Shown: positions 22,600 through 33,284 of the stretch, piece by piece
How positions within the stretch are numbered: the stretch's first letter is position 1
How the letters are laid out: each line of letters starts with the position of its first letter
Assembly: GCA_948567375.1 (NCBI GenBank)
Contig: OX419761.1
Coordinates: forward strand, 15,378,501 to 15,442,500
Direction of reading: 5' to 3'
Source: Lunularia cruciata
Taxonomy: Eukaryota; Streptophyta; Marchantiopsida; Lunulariales; Lunulariaceae
Length of the DNA stretch: 64,000 nt
Position numbers and translations under genes: made by a program
Notes under the pieces: model-generated
Database searches by the model: none
Told to the model about the DNA's origin: nothing
Seen by the model: only the letters and a program-made list of their open reading frames with translations

Positions 22600-23330
22600 C
22601 GCGTGTGTAGTGTATTAGTAGGCTCTATGGAGGTCGAGGTCGAAGTCGATATGAAGTTGTTACCACCAAGGAATCAAAACAATCGACCAACCACATGGCT
22701 TCCTCCAAGTTTTGTGGTTCTCGCATAGTTACCTCTAATTTGGTTCTTGCCTTCAAGCCCCTCACAATAGATCCACAACTTCACCTACCAATATACATGG
22801 AATTTCCATGATGGTGTTTTGGAACTACGTGATGTAACTTCTTACAGAGCCAATCTATTTCAACTCTGCCAACTTATCCTCTGCAACTCATGTGGTATTT
22901 ATAGCTTAGAATAAACTAACTATTGCGCTCTTGAATTTTACCCATGTCAAGATTGGTACAACAATTTTTCAGTCAGCTCGCTCCACTCGGAATCTCTACC
23001 ATAGCTTTGCTACTCCATCCAATTGACTAGAAGCCAAGAGAATCTATTTTTGCTCGTCTTGTAGATTGGTAGCTTCAAAATAACGTTTGCAGTCAAACAT
23101 AAAATTCTCCACTACACTCGGGAGATTCTTACCTTCAAATACCTTGGGTTTAGGGAATTTAATCCAATCTTCTCCTTCTCAAATTGGTACTCTCTCTTCA
23201 TGCTCTTGTTGTCAAAGATCTAGTTCATCCAACAATCAAGTGAGGTGCTCTATTTGTTGCTACATAGAAAGGATAGCATCGGGTATTGCCGCCATGGTTG
23301 CTACTTTATCACACCACCCCTAATCCATCT
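22600..23330 (-). pseudogene. Retrotrans_gag-like coding remnant
   Basis: Translation of the minus strand from 23,165 gives FPKPKVFEGK, then FMFDCKRYFEATN, LASSQLDGVAKLW, SYITxFQNTIMEIP and REPQNLEEAM. This is the order of a Retrotrans_gag domain in Gypsy elements. Stops interrupt it, at least one at a conserved tryptophan (LW followed by TAG). Not functional. Confidence 0.65.
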
Positions 23331-23553
23331 AATTTATTAACACATAGAAACAACACGTCCACCGTTCTCCATAAGTTACCGCTGGAAGTACCAAGGGTTC
23401 CTCAAATATGGTGAACATATATAGGAAATCTTGTCCAAAGTGCGAGGTGATGAATTGTATGAAACAATGCTTGGGTAGTACTTGGACACAAAAATCCCAA
23501 TGGTTTGGTGGAAGTGGATTTTGTGATCTATAAATTCCATGTATCCCATTTCT

Positions 23554-23565
23554 GCTCTGATACCA
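23554..23565 (-). other. Primer-binding site, initiator tRNA-Met
   Basis: gctctgatacca on the plus strand is the reverse complement of tggtatcagagc. It lies one base from the LTR end at 23,567. Confidence 0.85.
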
Positions 23566-23670
23566 ATGTAAAAGACCAAAACCGAGGAGAGAAATAGGAG
23601 AATGGAAGTTCACATTGGGACACTTGAATGTGGAAAAACTCCAAATGCCTAACATGAGTTTCAGCTTTGG

Positions 23671-23678
23671 TATTTATA
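23671..23678 (-). promoter_or_regulatory. TATA box of the Gypsy LTR
   Basis: The reverse complement reads TATAAATA, placed downstream of the heat-shock-element cluster and upstream of the primer-binding site, as expected at the U3/R border. Confidence 0.6.
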
Positions 23679-23711
23679 GGTAGCATACAAGGCTCTTGAG
23701 AAACTTCTCAA

Positions 23712-23919
23712 GAAGCTTCCTTGAGCCGTTCTTAGAATGCAAGCCAAGTTAACCAAGAAGCTTCTCAAGAAGCTTCCTTCTAGAAGCCGCCTACTTGGCA
23801 TGTAAGCTAAGCTAGTTAGAAGCTTCTAGAAGCTTCCTTCTAGAAGCTACATGCTTGGGGTGCAAGTTAACTAGTCGGGAAGCTTCCCAAGAAGCTTCTT
23901 AGATGCTTTTGGAATATTC
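23712..23919 (-). promoter_or_regulatory. Cluster of heat-shock elements (HSF sites)
   Basis: GAAGCTTC occurs at 23,712, 23,757, 23,769, 23,819, 23,829, 23,879 and 23,891 (the last six within 142 bases), GAATATTC at 23,912, and TTCTAGAA at 23,778, 23,824 and 23,838. The run at 23,819-23,836 is a perfect four-unit element, GAAgcTTCtaGAAgcTTC. Heat-shock factors bind alternating nGAAn units as trimers, so this would be a strong site. It lies about 35-250 bases upstream of the TATA box in the LTR. Heat induction is inferred. Confidence 0.7.
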
Positions 23920-23989
23920 TAGGCTAATTTGGTTTATTTTCTATTTTGTTAGCTTTATTAACTACGTCGCTAAACTCCATATTGTTACA

Positions 23990-25250
23990 CTCGTCCAAGG
24001 TATCATGTGCCAATTAATCGCGTGGTAGGCAAAAAGCCTGTCTAGTCTCATCATGGAGTGTGCGATGTAGCCTATTAATAGTTGAGGATATGGAAAACTA
24101 GTCTCAAATAACCCCAAAATGCAACCCGCTTGAGAAGCTAACCACTCCCATGACTCGATCAATATCCCTAGAACAATCAACAAAGAAATAGAAGAAGTGT
24201 GTGTAACCCGAGTGTCATTGCTATTGATGTGATCACTCGCTTCACGTGGACATCCCAAGTGGTCCAATCATAATCCTTGTGCATCTTTCACACATGGGTC
24301 TTTATCCCTTGCAAGGTAGAGTATCAAAGATTCACTAAGCATGGTGTATCATGAGCCACTTTAGGCAACCACACATGGGAAGGTATAGCCATGGCTACCG
24401 CAAGAATAAAGATAGTAACACATGATACTCCTCTCTATATCTCCCCATACCTCCAAAACCACCACCTCTCACACAAGAAAATATAATCTCTCCAAACCTT
24501 AAAAGCTATAAATTCTCATAATTTTCAATTTCCATATCTAAATTTTTTTAATTAAATTACAGTGAAAACTTAATCATGAAAACAAACAAATTAAAAATGA
24601 AAATTCTATACCTATCACTCTAATCTAATAATCACTCTAAACCCTAAATTTAATTCTAATCTAAATCTAACAATAAATCTAACAATCTATATAACTCTCT
24701 ATTCAATTCTCCGTGGTCTTCAATCTAATTCCAATGGATCCAAAATTAAAATACAAACATAATAGGCTATTCACTCACTATATGCTAGAGAACCCTAAAA
24801 AATATAAATCTTCCCTCTTACTTCCCTCCCTCTCCCGTACTCCTCCTCCCGATACCCGATACCTCCTCCCGATATAGTTATTCACGTCTTTGCAAGGTCT
24901 GATAGATCTTCCCATCCTCCTTGTTATTCTCTACGGTCTCTTTCTCCTTGAGTTTAACACTAGTTTATCCTCTTAATTTTTAGAGAAATTTCACAATATG
25001 ATATTGTTTGCTCGAATTTCTTCATATGATTGTTTAATATGTTTTCACTGTATGACGTTTGACCGCTAACGAGAATCGATCGCAACGTCGGTTGCAATGC
25101 AATTTTATATGCCTTGCCCGCATTACATGCAGCACTCAGACAGATTGAATAAATTCTTCTAGTGAAATAATCCGTGAGCATAACTCCCATCCAAATTGAC
25201 CAAACGCTTGCAAAGAAATAATTCATAATCATGTTCTTCATCCAATCTCA
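23990..25250. other. Gene-free stretch with a LINE-end remnant
   Basis: A short part at 24,035-24,110 resembles 930-1,000. From 24,500 the sequence is AT-rich with repeated ctaaatct/aatctaac words. At 24,887-24,945 a faint LINE 3' end is seen (gatcttcccatcctcc, ctctacggtctc). No gene is supported. Confidence 0.4.
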
Positions 25251-25995
25251 GGTTTCAGGTTGAGAATGGAGAAAATCTCGCTGGTACTTTTGCGGGCAAC
25301 GTTACTAATCTTCGGAGGTTGTTGGGTGAAATCTTTACTTTGTATATGATTACGTTAGCTTCTCTTTTATGTGTTTGTTCCTCGAAATTAGGATGGGAAG
25401 TAGCCGCTTTATCACTTGTTAAGAAACGCCTAGCTATAAAGCTGGTTGGAATCAGAGTTATTTAAAGTTCATAAATTCATTATTCTGAAGTATCAACTTG
25501 TGTATTCATTTGAGGTGACACTACTTTAAGTTACTAGAAGCTATGGGTTCAAAGAGTTTGATCCTTGTATTGCGCTGATTCTTAACATGTCAATTCTCCT
25601 GGTTTGTATATTTCACACGCGCTGCTTTGTGAGGACGATGCGTCTGCACACTATTCAGAGAGAAAGTTTTGAAATAAGTTTGGTGGCAGCTTAAAATTTC
25701 ACAACTTTTATATTCTTTGTGATAATACATACGCTCAAGGCTCAAGGCTCAATGTACATACGCGGACTCACTCACATCTTGCGACTTGAATATGGTGGTG
25801 TTTTTCTTTGTTTGGATGTTTCCTATGTTCCCAAGGATTCATGATGCAATAGTTTATGCTTATCTCCTTGTCTGCAACTCATTTTTACGCAAGAGAGAGA
25901 TAATTCCTCAAATGATAATAGGAATTCTATAACCAGAATCTGGTAGTGTGAAGGACCTGGACAGACTTGCTGTATTTTAGCCCTATTTTTTAACC
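25250..25995. repeat. Rep-A, diverged copy
   Basis: This resembles 21,930-22,560 closely (cttcggaggttgttgggtga, ttaagaaacgcctagctata, gcgctgctttgtgaggac). The head is absent. It ends near ccagaatctggtagtgtg. Confidence 0.6.
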
Positions 25996-26815
25996 AGTGT
26001 ACTTTTGCCCTACTTATTGAGTGAGGAGCTATGGCCGTCTCCTAAGCCATGCTCACTTCCTACCTTAGATAGAGTGTTGGTCACTTTGCAGCGTTCTCGG
26101 GCGATGACCTTTATAAAGTATCTATTTATCTTCAAAAGGTTTGTAATGGATTTTGGCCACATAGTTATTAGTGATTTGACTGTGGTTTTATAAAAATTAA
26201 AAATCCCAAATTATAGAGACATTAAAACTTGTTTTATTTTTTTTCGGTTCAAGCTATTTAAAAAAAGAAATTCCTATATCTATTCTAAATTTATTTTTCT
26301 ATAATTGTTTATGTTAATATCTATTCTTTAAATGATTCATGACCTAAAGATAGGTTTCAAGACCTTAAATGGTTTTGGCTTAATCCTCTTTAAGGAACAA
26401 AGCAAACTCGCATGATAACAAAAAGGACGGGAAGATATGTCAAAATGCAGAAGGATAAAACATTCTTATGTCTTATCCACTCCATGGAAGGTTAATGCAA
26501 AACCTATTGAGTCTTTAGTTACTCCATAAGTGGTATAAAGATGCATAGTTTCGGAGTTGCAGTTTTGTTTCAGTTAGCGGTTTTTATTTGTACAGATGTA
26601 TAGATATTAAATTATATTTGATTGCCATTTTTGAATGATATTTTTGGATTATTATCTGTTCCAAAAAAAACTTAGTGGTTTTGGCTTATTTTTCAAGCAA
26701 GAAAATTAAAAGCAACATCCTTTAGGACTTTTATCTATTTTATTGCCAGAAAGATGTAAATACACCAAAGATATATTCTTACAATTTGGGTTTATAAAAG
26801 TTTAAGTTCTCACGA
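25996..26815. other. Gene-free AT-rich stretch
   Basis: No gene, repeat or element is recognised. The 62-codon frame at 26,005-26,193 has no motif. Confidence 0.35.
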
Positions 26816-27940
26816 TGTTTTACGAAGAAGGTACGGAAAAGGCGCAAAACTCACTCCCCTCTCACAACATGAATACGGTGGTGCCCTTTCCTTGAACTTA
26901 TATATAGTATATTTCCAGGGCTCATTAACCAGTTTATGCTAAGCCTTATTGTGGGGTTTCGCAACTCTGTCACCCGCAAGAGAAATAATTTATTCAATTG
27001 ATCAAAGAATCCCATAAACAAAAATTTCGTTGCGTGAGGAGCCTCCAGAGGCTTGCTGGAAGCATGTCTAATTTAGCTCTGTTTCATAAATGCATGATAT
27101 CCTGCGTGGTTTAATAACTGCATGCTGTCCTGATTATTATTCTTAAATTTGCTAAGTTCCATTCTTTCCGGATTATGGTATTTTTGTATGTTAACCACGA
27201 AGACAATGCAGGAATCGCCATGCGAGAGTATCTCCAAGTATCGCATGTCTTTTTCTCTTACTGAAAGAAGACCTCTGCCGAGAGTGACAGCTGGTCATAC
27301 CTAGAATTAGCGGTGCCGACAAGTAGCTCCAAGTTGGACCAACGGGAAAACATAGCTAACGGAGAGAAAAGCTGACCGTGCAGGATAACAAGAAGGATGG
27401 GAAGATCCCATCAAGCCGTACAAGGAGAAGACACAAGAGGTAAAATGGGCTAACCAGTCCGCTTGTCCTTACATCCTGCAAAAGGCATTGCCAGAGCCTT
27501 GAAGAAAGATCGAGATTACATGAGTTGTGGAATCCGTATGGACGAACACCGCTAAGCAGTCCACTTGTCGCTAAGGACTTCAGAAGGATTGCCAAAGCCT
27601 TGAAACATCGACATCACAGGAGTTGTGGAAATCCAGGCCCTTGCTGGGCGGAAGACGATGACCCTCGAGAGAGGATGTCACATTTCCACCATGCAGAATG
27701 GTGGAAATGTGGTGTGATTCTTTGTTGTGGTCTGTTTGGGGTATGGAGGTTGTCAACTGTTTGGTTCTGATCACGGAAGCCAAGAAGTCGCAGATTTCAT
27801 GTGATGCTGGATTTTGCAGCAGATTTGGTTGGACTTGCGTCACATTTTGGCTATGGAGCTGATACTAGGGATTGGACAACTACAGATGGAACATGTCCGA
27901 TCACCGATGTACACACAGTTTGGTCCCTAACACCAGTTTT
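26816..27940. repeat. Rep-A tail and Rep-C copy
   Basis: Bases 26,816-27,130 match 63,140-63,470 (landmarks cgagagaaataatttattc, gcttgctggaagcatg). Bases 27,150-27,560 match 63,487-63,830. Bases 27,545-27,880 match 42,860-43,225 (gcagaatggtggaaat, ctatggagc, gatactag). This block leads into the tandem array and the RLP pseudogene, and the 42.8-kb copy leads into the second RLP pseudogene in the same order. Confidence 0.65.
27381..27455 (-). mobile_element. LINE 3'-end fragment within Rep-C
   Basis: On the minus strand the family 3' UTR is present (rc of ggatgggaagatcccatcaa, then gccgtacaag). The partner block at 63,716-63,785 has the same fragment in the same place, so it was carried by duplication of Rep-C. 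Confidence 0.65.
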
Positions 27941-28415
27941 GGTCTCTGAGAACAAACACCGGTCTCTTTCTCAGTTACCTCTGTGAGTATTTCAAGTATC
28001 CCCTACGAATGACAGATGCTCTGTTTTCGCTGCCCAACGTTCTCTTTCCATAATGTGTTTTGGTTTCTGAGCACAAGCACCGGTCTCTCTCGCAATTGAC
28101 TCTGAGTGTTTCAAGTAACCCCTACGAATGACGTAGGCTCTGTTTTCGCCGCCTGACGTTCTTCTTTCATAATGTGCTTTGGTCTCTGAGAACATCCACC
28201 TCTCCCTTTCTCAATTGATTCTGTGAGTGTTTCAAGTAAACCATGCGAATGACCTAGGCTCTGTTTCCTCGGCCCGACGTTCTTCTTTCATAATGTGCTT
28301 TAGTCTTTGAGAATAACCACCGATCTTTCTCAATTGATTTCGTGAGAGTTTCAAGTAGCATCTACGAATGACATGGGCTCTGTTTTCGCGGGCCAACGTT
28401 CTCTTTCATAATGTT
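27941..28415. repeat. Four-copy tandem repeat, period about 120 bp
   Basis: Units begin at 27,941, 28,062, 28,181 and 28,302 with ggtctctgagaac-like words. They share ctcaattga, tgagtgtttcaagta, acgaatgac, ggctctgtttt and tctttcataatgtg. The last unit is slightly shorter. The paralogous block holds a single unit at about 43,245-43,335. Confidence 0.85.
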
Positions 28416-28687
28416 CTCCCCTGTTCTAGAATTGTACTCCACGAGCAGAAGTATCAGTCAATACAAGAACAGTGGATGATGAACAGTTGCATCATTTCAA
28501 ATTCTAAGATGTTAGTATATTATTTATTCCTTGGGTGTGGAATTTGGTGATTGTTGCGGGTGATAGATCAATATCAATATCGTTAAGAGAGTTTAGGGAG
28601 TTTAGAGAGTTCAGAGAGAGTGTCTGACATTGCATATCAGAAATTGGAATCTCATTTATCTGCAGTGGTGGCATTTGCACGAATATC

Positions 28688-29655
28688 TCAATACAGACAA
28701 ATAGTGTTCGAGAAAATAGTGCACTCGTGATTGTCTTTAAACGATTGAACTGTCCTGGAAGGATGTAAATTTACGTTCGATGTATAGAGGCCCCATAGAA
28801 ATGCTACTGAAACATGAACCGTCTTAAACGCTTCGAACCAAAGAACTGCTACTGAAACAATAAATCCTACTACGAGTCTCACTAAACAGGCAGAAAACGA
28901 GACCAACGCATTGACCCTCTATGGCAATTTGTCATGGATATCCTTAGCTCTCGACACTGCGGGATTGACTTTCCCGGGTTTCGAAGACTCTCTACATGGG
29001 CAAAACGCAGAGTCCAGGATTTCCTTCTAACATTGTCTCCTTCATCTACTGAAGTTGGGTAGAAATAGGAATCGACCCTTCTCAATCGTTGAAGCTCACA
29101 TTGAGATAACTCAAATTCGTATACTGCGCAAAGCTCACCGGTATCCTCCCGGTCAAGTCGTAACCAAAGATCCAAGGATTCCAACGTAGTGAGATTTGAG
29201 AGACTGGAACTTATGGACCCTTCAAACCTGTTGCCGGAAAGAGTGAAGCACAACATTCCGCGAAGACTGCCAAAGGCCTCAGGAATGGGTTCGGTGAAAT
29301 GGTTTCGGGATATGTCAAAGGAAGTTCGAAATGATACCAAGTATTCCAGATGGAGATCTTGGCCCTTAGCAAACACCACCAAGTTTTCCTTAAGGACCTC
29401 CCCACTGTTGTTGAACCTAATGCTGTTTAATTTGAGCGTGTGAAACCTTGCAACTTTGATAAGCTTTCTAGGAGAGACTCGTAAAACCTTTTGTTTGGGA
29501 GGTCCAGGACCTGGAGAGTGGTCAGCGACGCAATCCAATCACCTAAAGAAGCAGGAATTGGACCGCTGATCAGATTGTTTGCAACTGTGAGAATTTCCAG
29601 TGAGCTCTCGTTCCCACCGAGACTACTTGGAAGGAGTCCATTGATTCGAGAAATT
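28688..29655 (-). pseudogene. LRR receptor-like protein pseudogene, 3' part (copy 1)
   Basis: The minus strand encodes LRR pieces (FTLSGNRFEGSI, SSLSNLTTLESLDL), an acidic/proline region and a membrane segment (VRLVVGFIVSVAV) in three frames. The order matches the C-terminus of plant LRR receptor-like proteins, which are plasma-membrane receptors lacking a kinase. It corresponds to 43,680-44,720 of the second copy. The N-terminal signal and most LRRs are absent. The breakpoint at about 29,655 is followed at once by a tandem array. Frameshifts make it non-functional. Confidence 0.7.
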
Positions 29656-29660
29656 GAATG

Positions 29661-29964
29661 GAGAAATTGAATGAAAGATCGAGATTACAGGAGTCTGCGG
29701 GAATCTGCGATCTTGCTCGTCGTGACTGCATGGACGACCATGAGGTCTTGCACCCTCCGAGAGAAATTGAATGAAGGATCGAGATTACAGGAGTCTGTGC
29801 GGAAATCTGCGAACTCGCTCGTCGGCGTCTGCGTGGACGATCATGAGGTCCTGCACTCTCCGAGAGAAATTGAAGTAGAGATCGAGATTACAGGTTTCTG
29901 CACGGAATTATGCAATCTCCCTCGTCGGCGACTGTGTGGAGGACCACGAGATCCTCAATCCTCC
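29661..29964. repeat. Three-copy tandem repeat, period about 102 bp
   Basis: Units begin at 29,661, 29,761 and 29,863 with gagaaattgaa and share gatcgagattacagg, tctgc, ctcgtcg and catgaggtc. The unit is derived from Rep-C: single versions lie near 27,585-27,680 and 42,905-43,010. Confidence 0.85.
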
Positions 29965-30588
29965 TAGGGAAATGAATGCTATATAATAGCCAATGCAGAA
30001 TGGTAGAAATGTGGTTTGAATCTTTGCTGTGGTCTATCTGTTTAGTTCTAATCTTGAGCCCAATGCTCGCGGATTTCAAGTGATGTTGGAATTTGGAGCA
30101 GCTTCGACTGGAGTTGAGCCACATTTGAGTTTCGAGCTATGGAGCCATATACCATAGACTCGACATATGCTACAAGTAATCATAGAATATTAATTTTAGA
30201 CTCTGAGAATAATCAAATTGCACACTTTGTTCGATCGCGTTAATTGCAATCTTTCCGAGCAGAAACTCACAAACGACGTGACCCTTGTTCTTATGATCCT
30301 TCCATCGTGTGCGTCCCGGAAGTATCAGGCGTAGCTGCTCCTGTTTCCAAGTAGAAACTCACATACGACGTAGCCCTTGTTCCTGTTACTTGAATTCTCT
30401 TTCTTTCATCGTGTGCTCCGCTGTTCACTCTACAAACGGATCAGTCGTAGATCCCTGTACTTTTGCGCGAAATTCTTCTCCATCGTATCCTCCCCTGTTC
30501 CAACTTTCACTTTATAAACAGATGTCCGTCCATTAATGGATGAACAATATAGGAGGATCGGTTTGATCGTTCCAAAGTTTAAGATATG
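29965..30588. other. Rep-C remnant and gene-free sequence
   Basis: Bases 29,985-30,150 repeat the Rep-C block seen at 27,690-27,860 (gcagaatggtagaaatgtgg). After it come two diverged repeats near 30,260-30,400 (gcagaaactcac, acgacgt, cccttgttc). No gene. Confidence 0.45.
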
Positions 30589-30893
30589 CTAAAATATATG
30601 TTTTTATTTATTTATTATAGCATATTTAAATGATAAAAATAATATATTTATTATAAATAAAATATATTTATGTAATATATTTTTTGAAAATTTAATTTTT
30701 AAATATTTAATATAATATATTAATATTTTTATTAATAATTTATTAAATATAAATATTTAAATAATTTATAACTTTTTTTATTTTCAATAAATAATTTTTT
30801 TTGATAAATTTATACTTTTTATTATTTTAATTAAATTAAATTTTTATTATTTATTATAATAATTTAAATATTTATTAAATATAATTTATTATT
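30589..30893. repeat. Nearly pure A/T tract, about 300 bp
   Basis: Only a handful of G or C bases are seen across 300 positions, with words such as ttatttat, taaatata and aataattt in no fixed period. The flanks return to normal composition abruptly, and the right flank is a Rep-A core at acaaaactgtagctttg. Confidence 0.8.
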
Positions 30894-31150
30894 TTACAAA
30901 ACTGTAGCTTTGTCAGTGATCACGTTAGTTTCGCTGTTGGTCTGTTTGTTCCTCGAATGGTAATTATACTTTCCTGTGCATAGGCTTTATCACTTCTTAG
31001 AAAAAGCCTATCTATAAAGCTGGTTGAAGTCAGAATAATTGAAATTTACATACCAATTAACTTTGAGGTATCAACTTGTCTATTCTTCATTTAAGGTGAT
31101 TGTACTTTAAGTTATGGATTCAAAGAGTCCAATCCTTGTATTCACTTATC
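30894..31150. repeat. Rep-A core fragment
   Basis: This keeps aaaactgtagctttgt, the aaagcctatctataaagctg block and ggattcaaagagtcc. Both ends are truncated. Confidence 0.6.
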
Positions 31151-31189
31151 CTTGAGCTTTGAAAGGTCAACAAGAGTAATTTTCCTAAC

Positions 31190-31770
31190 GGAAGTAATTT
31201 TAGATTTCCTGAACGGAAGAAAACAAAGAAGACTTGCCGAAGAAGCTGGCATGTCTAGCCACATAGTGAAAGACTGTCTCTATGAGAATCAAACTTGAAA
31301 AATGAAGGTTTGAGATCCCTGGCGCTGGCTCTCCACTTACAGGAATGGTTTTTCTACGCACTTTGTTGGCGGTATGTGCCTATAGTACGATGGCTGTAGC
31401 AAACAGCTCCCACGTAAACCACCACCCGATGAATCCCTATAGAGATTTTTCTCATCCCCAGGACTTTCAGGATATTCAAGAACGAATTCTTTTGAACATT
31501 TCTGTGAAGAGGTTGGAAACCCAAGAACTTTAAAGCGGTGAAGATCAATAGTACGGCTAGACTATATTCAAGATATTTAAGAACATTTCTCTGAAGTACT
31601 GTTTACTAATGGGACGGAGCCGTTAAACCTTCATAGGAGTATAAAGCCAAGGAGGCTAAAACATGGTCACCGGAAGTCAAAATAAAGAGGAAGAACCGGA
31701 GAAGCTAACTTGAACACTAAACACATCCTTTTTGGAGCTCGACACCTTGAAGAAGAGATGGGGACAAGAG
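31190..31770. repeat. Rep-B copy upstream of ABCB pseudogene 1
   Basis: This matches 12,990-13,250 and 20,460-21,010 (tagccacatagtgaaag, ggaatggtttttctacgcac, gatgaatccctatag, gggacggagcc). The frame at 31,345-31,533 begins with a hydrophobic stretch, but the other copies do not preserve it. Confidence 0.6.
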
Positions 31771-31821
31771 CACTTGACATAGATGAGAAACGGAGCAAGA
31801 AATGGGATGCAGAATAATGAT

Positions 31822-31879
31822 GAGTACCAGTGGTCTCTTCTATTACACAAGGGTGTAATAGAAGAGACTACTGGTACTC
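31822..31879. repeat. Inverted repeat, 27-bp arms
   Basis: The arm from 31,822 (gagtaccag...tattacac) pairs with 31,853-31,879 with one mismatch around a 4-base loop. No transposon ends or target duplication are visible. It looks like a fold-back duplication. Confidence 0.85.
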
Positions 31880-31884
31880 GTAAA

Positions 31885-32130
31885 TTAGATTTGCACTCCT
31901 AAATTAAACAGGACGAAATAGATTAGGGTCTTCAGGGATTTAACGAAAGCACACAACCGTACATGGATGTAGTACACACATTTTGAGAAAAGACTGGATA
32001 AACTGAAAGTTTGATAAGGGCTCGTATATTCGGAGAGTAAGAAGAACGAAAATGACAGGAAGTTTATTTAGGCATGTAAGTCCAGGAAGGGAAGCAACTT
32101 GTAATATGGTTTTACCATGATAAGAGCAAA
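31885..32130. repeat. Rep-D copy upstream of ABCB pseudogene 1
   Basis: This shares landmarks with 4,170-4,410 and 50,790-50,945. Its position between Rep-B and the ABCB fragment is the same as in the 50-kb block. Confidence 0.55.
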
Positions 32131-32250
32131 AGCGTTTCTCTACGTCAATGCTAGACTTGTGAACTGGGACCAAGGACTTTGTAACTTGTCAATTTTCCTC
32201 AATCTTACAATTTTACAATTCTCCTTGGGGTATTATTAAATCTGTTATAT

Positions 32251-32365
32251 TGTTAAAACCACCTCCTTGTTAAAATGACTCTCTTTGTGATTATACATTG
32301 CTAAAATAATGCGGCGCATAATCACGGGGAATATCATTTTAACAAGGGGGTGAATGGATTTAACA
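32251..32365. mobile_element. MITE-like hairpin element, 115 bp
   Basis: The terminal inverted repeats begin tgttaaaaccac and, from the other end, tgttaaatccat. They continue as imperfect arms of about 47 bp with the shared block ccttgttaaaatga and then gtgattat. The centre is about 20 bp. The short length, long arms and lack of coding are typical of a miniature inverted-repeat element. A target-site duplication is not clear, so the superfamily is not assigned. Confidence 0.6.
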
Positions 32366-33284
32366 ATGTCTTTCCCCCTTTTGTTCTGGATTTGGGTAAA
32401 TGCAGAAGGAACTATTCATAGGCTGAAACCGCAGGACTTTAAAACATTAGGCGGAGGGCAAATAAGGACACTGTCAGGTTTCCGAGGGATATGTTAAGAA
32501 GAATGTCATCACTGGGGGTAGATTCCAGGGAGAGAGAAAACATTAGGGAGATTTAAGCGTTGTAGAAAGATGGCCAAAGGCGGTCCATCGGTAAGATTTC
32601 TCCAGGCCAGGTGCAACAGCACAAGGTGAAGTCAACTTGACGATGTTGGATTCGGTGCGTGGCATTCCATGTTTATACCGTCCTCCACCAGCTCGACCAC
32701 GGGGGGTTAAGGTAAATGGGATTTACACTCTAAAGCGAAGGGTTGGCTTTACGTGCATGTTCGTAAAGAATTTTGAATAGAATCGAGGAATTGATTGATT
32801 GAGTACGTATGTGATTCTAACAGACGGAATTAATATCGAGAACTTTAAGAATTTGAGCGAAGATGTATGGAGGTGGAGGAGCAACCCTGCACAGTAGTAC
32901 CGCCACTTGTTACAGCATGGCCTTGGGATCCAGGGCGGACACCCAGAATACCACAGACTGCGTAGACAGCACCATAGATGCTGGAGCAATCCCCAACCAT
33001 GCCAAAGCGACAACGTGAAAGATGCTGCTGGATTGGGTGGCTAATTCCGACCTCTCAGAGGAACTGCTGAAGGGAAGAGTAGACATATCTTTGTCTAACA
33101 ATCTATCGCTATTGAACATGTTACTCCTAACCACAGTTCCAGAGATAGGCATCAAAGGGGGTTTTCTGCCGAGAGTGTCATAGGACAACCCTTGTAACCA
33201 GTTTTACATCTGGAGATTGTGTGTCAGATGTGAAACGGATAGACGTGTTCGCTAGATGGAGTACCTTCCGCGACTCCAGAGAAC

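Larger units (their letters stand above)
22590..23989 (-). mobile_element. Gypsy-type LTR retrotransposon, truncated (5' LTR and gag)
   Basis: On the minus strand the order is LTR (23,989-23,567), initiator-Met primer-binding site (23,565-23,554), then a gag-like frame running down to about 22,600, where the element ends without pol or a second LTR. The assignment to Gypsy rests on the gag motif order. Protease, RT and integrase are absent from the window. Confidence 0.7.
23567..23989 (-). repeat. LTR with a heat-shock-element array
   Basis: The 423-bp LTR has matching ends (TGTAA...TTACA). In minus-strand orientation U3 comes first and holds seven GAAnnTTC and three TTCnnGAA palindromes between 23,919 and 23,712. 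These are followed by a TATA box at 23,678-23,671 and then the gag leader. Only this one LTR is found. Confidence 0.75.

Noticed and set aside
23554-23565. Possible tRNA-Met fragment
   Set aside because: Only the 12-base complement of the tRNA 3' end is present, next to an LTR, so it is a primer-binding site. No tRNA gene with a cloverleaf was seen in the window.
27941-28415. CRISPR-like array
   Set aside because: Units of 120 bp are continuous tandem repeats without short repeats and unique spacers, and the genome is a plant's.
31345-31533. Small secreted protein (hydrophobic start MVFLRTLLAVCAYS)
   Set aside because: The aligned Rep-B copies at 13,130 and 20,600 do not keep the frame, so selection for a peptide is not supported.
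32723-33188. Minus-strand frames conserved in position between the ABCB blocks (also 51,450-51,752)
   Set aside because: Positions coincide because the DNA is duplicated, but the amino-acid sequences diverge with indels and show no domain.
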